Shown here in pieces: positions 55,466 through 56,318 of a stretch of DNA of 56,318 nucleotides (positions are counted from its first letter, which is position 1; every line of letters begins with the position of its first letter). The stretch spans positions 1 to 56,318 of the forward strand of contig JAERTF010000207.1 in assembly GCA_016845105.1 (NCBI GenBank). Direction: 5' to 3'. The notes under the pieces are model-generated. The model had not been told where the DNA came from, made no database searches, and saw only the letters and a program-made list of their open reading frames with translations. This stretch comes from Bacteroidota bacterium. GTDB lineage: Bacteria > Bacteroidota > Bacteroidia > Bacteroidales > F082. Both the position numbers and the translations under genes were made by a program.

Positions 55466-55918
55466 ATGAAAAAATTGAGTATGATATTTGCCGTTATATG
55501 CATAGCGATTTCTCCAATAATACATTTACAAGCACAAGTAGTTAATGAGGGTGACATTGTTGACTCTTGGATTAATGAAAAGGGGGATGAATTTAAAATT
55601 ACTGTTATTAAAGACAAATTCTTTGGAGAGGTTGTTAAACTAAAGGTACCTAATTACCCCGACGGTAAACCTAAACTGGATACAATTAATCCAAACCCAG
55701 CACTTGATTCAATCCCAATCAAAGGCAAAGTATTTTTGAAATGGTGCAAATTTGACACACGTGATTTTACTTGGAAGGGTGGTATTATATATGATTACAA
55801 TGATGGTAAATATAGCGATGTTGTTATGGAGTTCCGTGATGCAGAGCAAGATACCCTTGACATAAAAGTTTACAACGTTGGGGCAGATAAAACTACTTAT
55901 TGGACAAAGAAAGAATAG
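55466..55918 (+). CDS. DUF2147-family exported protein
   Basis: 150 residues: signal peptide (ends ...IHLQAQ-VVNE), then one DUF2147 domain: DSWINEKGDEFKITV in place of the usual G-x-W-x-T/D start, GKVFLKWCKFDTRDFTWKGGIIYDYNDGKYSDVVMEF and the final DTLDIKVYNVGADKTTYWTKKE. These are periplasmic calycin-like beta-barrels of unknown function, common in Bacteroidota and Proteobacteria. Stands alone; divergent from the sensor. Confidence 0.88.
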   Translation: MKKLSMIFAVICIAISPIIHLQAQVVNEGDIVDSWINEKGDEFKITVIKDKFFGEVVKLKVPNYPDGKPKLDTINPNPALDSIPIKGKVFLKWCKFDTRDFTWKGGIIYDYNDGKYSDVVMEFRDAEQDTLDIKVYNVGADKTTYWTKKE

Positions 55919-55959
55919 AAAATTTTGTAATTCCACATTCTGTTTTCAAAAATATTGTT

Positions 55960-56163
55960 TTACAGAGCATTTTTTGGTAAACTTTCGTTAACATCTAAAT
56001 GCAAGCTAATTATCTTATTGCCGATGGTGTCTTCCTTGGTTTTAAGTAGTGAGTAGAAATATCCTGAGCAAATTTTTGGTTTTATCTCAACTGGTATTTG
56101 CATAGCAATACTCATTAAACTAAGCACCAATAAATTTTCACAGCTGTTTTCTTTTTTTTGCAT
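55960..56163 (-). CDS. Possible small protein, unknown
   Basis: 67 residues from an ATG at 56163, with one hydrophobic stretch (LLVLSLMSIAMQIP) and three cysteines. No recognised family. The only support beyond an open frame is a full -7 box (TAATTTTG, 56191-56198, minus strand) 28 nt upstream. It lies next to the left end of the insertion sequence and could be a remnant of an interrupted gene or chance. Confidence 0.3.
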   Translation of the reverse strand: MQKKENSCENLLVLSLMSIAMQIPVEIKPKICSGYFYSLLKTKEDTIGNKIISLHLDVNESLPKNAL

Positions 56164-56190
56164 AACAGGTTACTCATATTTTATTGGTCT

Positions 56191-56198
56191 CAAAATTA
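56191..56198 (-). promoter_or_regulatory. -7 promoter box for the possible 67-residue ORF
   Basis: The minus strand reads TAATTTTG, a full TAnnTTTG match. It lies just outside the insertion sequence end; it could also belong to a gene truncated by the insertion. Confidence 0.35.
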
Positions 56199-56246
56199 GT
56201 TAAAACTATGCACTTTAGTGCATCTCGCTTTAGCTTCTAAAAATTA

Positions 56247-56254
56247 TATCTTTG
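56247..56254 (+). promoter_or_regulatory. -7 promoter box for tnpA
   Basis: TATCTTTG is a full TAnnTTTG match, only 4 nt before the ATG at 56259. If used, transcription would start inside the gene or as a near-leaderless mRNA, so this may be coincidental. Confidence 0.35.
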
Positions 56255-56258
56255 TAGG

Positions 56259-56318
56259 ATGTCCGACTATCAAAGATCAAATGGTCATACTGTGTCAAGT
56301 TTAACCGCTCATATTGTA
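56259..56318 (+). CDS. tnpA: IS200/IS605-like transposase TnpA, N-terminal fragment (runs off the window)
   Basis: Only 20 codons are visible. They read SDYQRSNGHTVSSLTAHIV after the start, which matches the N-terminus of Y1 HUH transposases of the IS200 type (short basic/serine lead, then a beta strand ending H-x-V, normally continuing W/F-x-T-K-Y-R). A Shine-Dalgarno-like TAGG precedes the ATG. The HUH and catalytic Tyr lie beyond the edge, so the call rests on the N-terminal pattern and the palindrome upstream. Confidence 0.55.
   Translation, partial: MSDYQRSNGHTVSSLTAHIV

Larger units (their letters stand above)
56209..56318 (+). mobile_element. Left end of an IS200/IS605-like insertion sequence (truncated by the window)
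   Basis: Starts with a perfect palindrome TGCACT-TT-AGTGCA (56209-56222), the kind of subterminal hairpin that IS200/IS605 transposases recognise at the left end, followed after 36 nt by the tnpA start at 56259. No terminal inverted repeats are expected for this family. The exact left boundary cannot be fixed without the right end. Confidence 0.5.

Noticed and set aside
1..56318. CRISPR array, tRNA/rRNA genes, riboswitches
   Set aside because: None seen by reading both strands; the only tandem arrays are protein-coding (Reg_prop blades, 96-bp repeats, LRRs). A covariance-model scan would be needed to exclude small RNAs.

Overview
The window reads as a chromosomal piece of a low-GC, free-living Bacteroidota (Bacteroidales/Marinilabiliales/Cytophagales-like). 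Reasons: several large secreted proteins end in type IX secretion (T9SS) type-A sorting domains (YPNP-x-N/S...G-x-Y/F...K-x-I/V); many intergenic regions carry the Bacteroidota promoter -7 element TAnnTTTG; a 14-blade Reg_prop hybrid sensor kinase is present; and gene orders such as DUF177-rpmF-fabH and purH...mreBCD are typical. I could not place the species from sequence alone. No rRNA, tRNA or CRISPR array was seen. The right edge cuts into the left end of an IS200/IS605-like insertion sequence.

Layout. 1-2 kb: rpiB and an orphan LutB-like iron-sulfur protein. 2-8.5 kb (minus strand): an LTA-synthase-like membrane sulfatase-fold enzyme, an isochorismatase-fold hydrolase, and a three-gene unit (secreted protein of unknown function, large secreted leucine-rich-repeat protein, GNAT acetyltransferase). 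8.7-16.5 kb: a very large T9SS-exported GH81 beta-1,3-glucanase with CBM6 and CBM56-like modules, divergent from a VPS10/BNR beta-propeller protein. 16.6-21 kb: classical proline dehydrogenase divergent from a 1077-residue flavo-iron-sulfur protein that looks like all four subunits of the archaeal/HcnABC-type dye-linked proline (or opine/hydroxyproline) dehydrogenase fused in one chain. 21-23 kb: DUF177-rpmF-fabH. 23-31 kb: phosphatases, esterases and T9SS cargo, with a tiny PID-CTERM-like protein. 30.8-38.6 kb: a small exported protein built of three exact 32-residue repeats, Tpx, a C69 peptidase, MscS, an HdeD-like protein, RecJ and an orphan FtsX/MacB permease. 38.7-43.3 kb: purH, mreB-mreC-mreD and a flavodoxin-type reductase.

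43.3-55 kb (all minus strand) is the most remarkable part: a stressosome module (SpoIIAA-like protein, RsbR, RsbS, RsbT, an RsbT-like ATPase fused to a PP2C/SpoIIE phosphatase) whose last gene is a hybrid histidine kinase that itself begins with an RsbT-like ATPase domain. Just upstream lie a REC-histidine kinase and a 1700-residue two-component protein with two seven-bladed propellers, two receivers and an Hpt domain but no AraC-type DNA-binding domain. No sigma factor, RsbU/RsbV/RsbW or DNA-binding output is visible. I infer that here the partner-switching module and a phosphorelay form one signalling circuit. This is the best candidate for an under-described system in the window.
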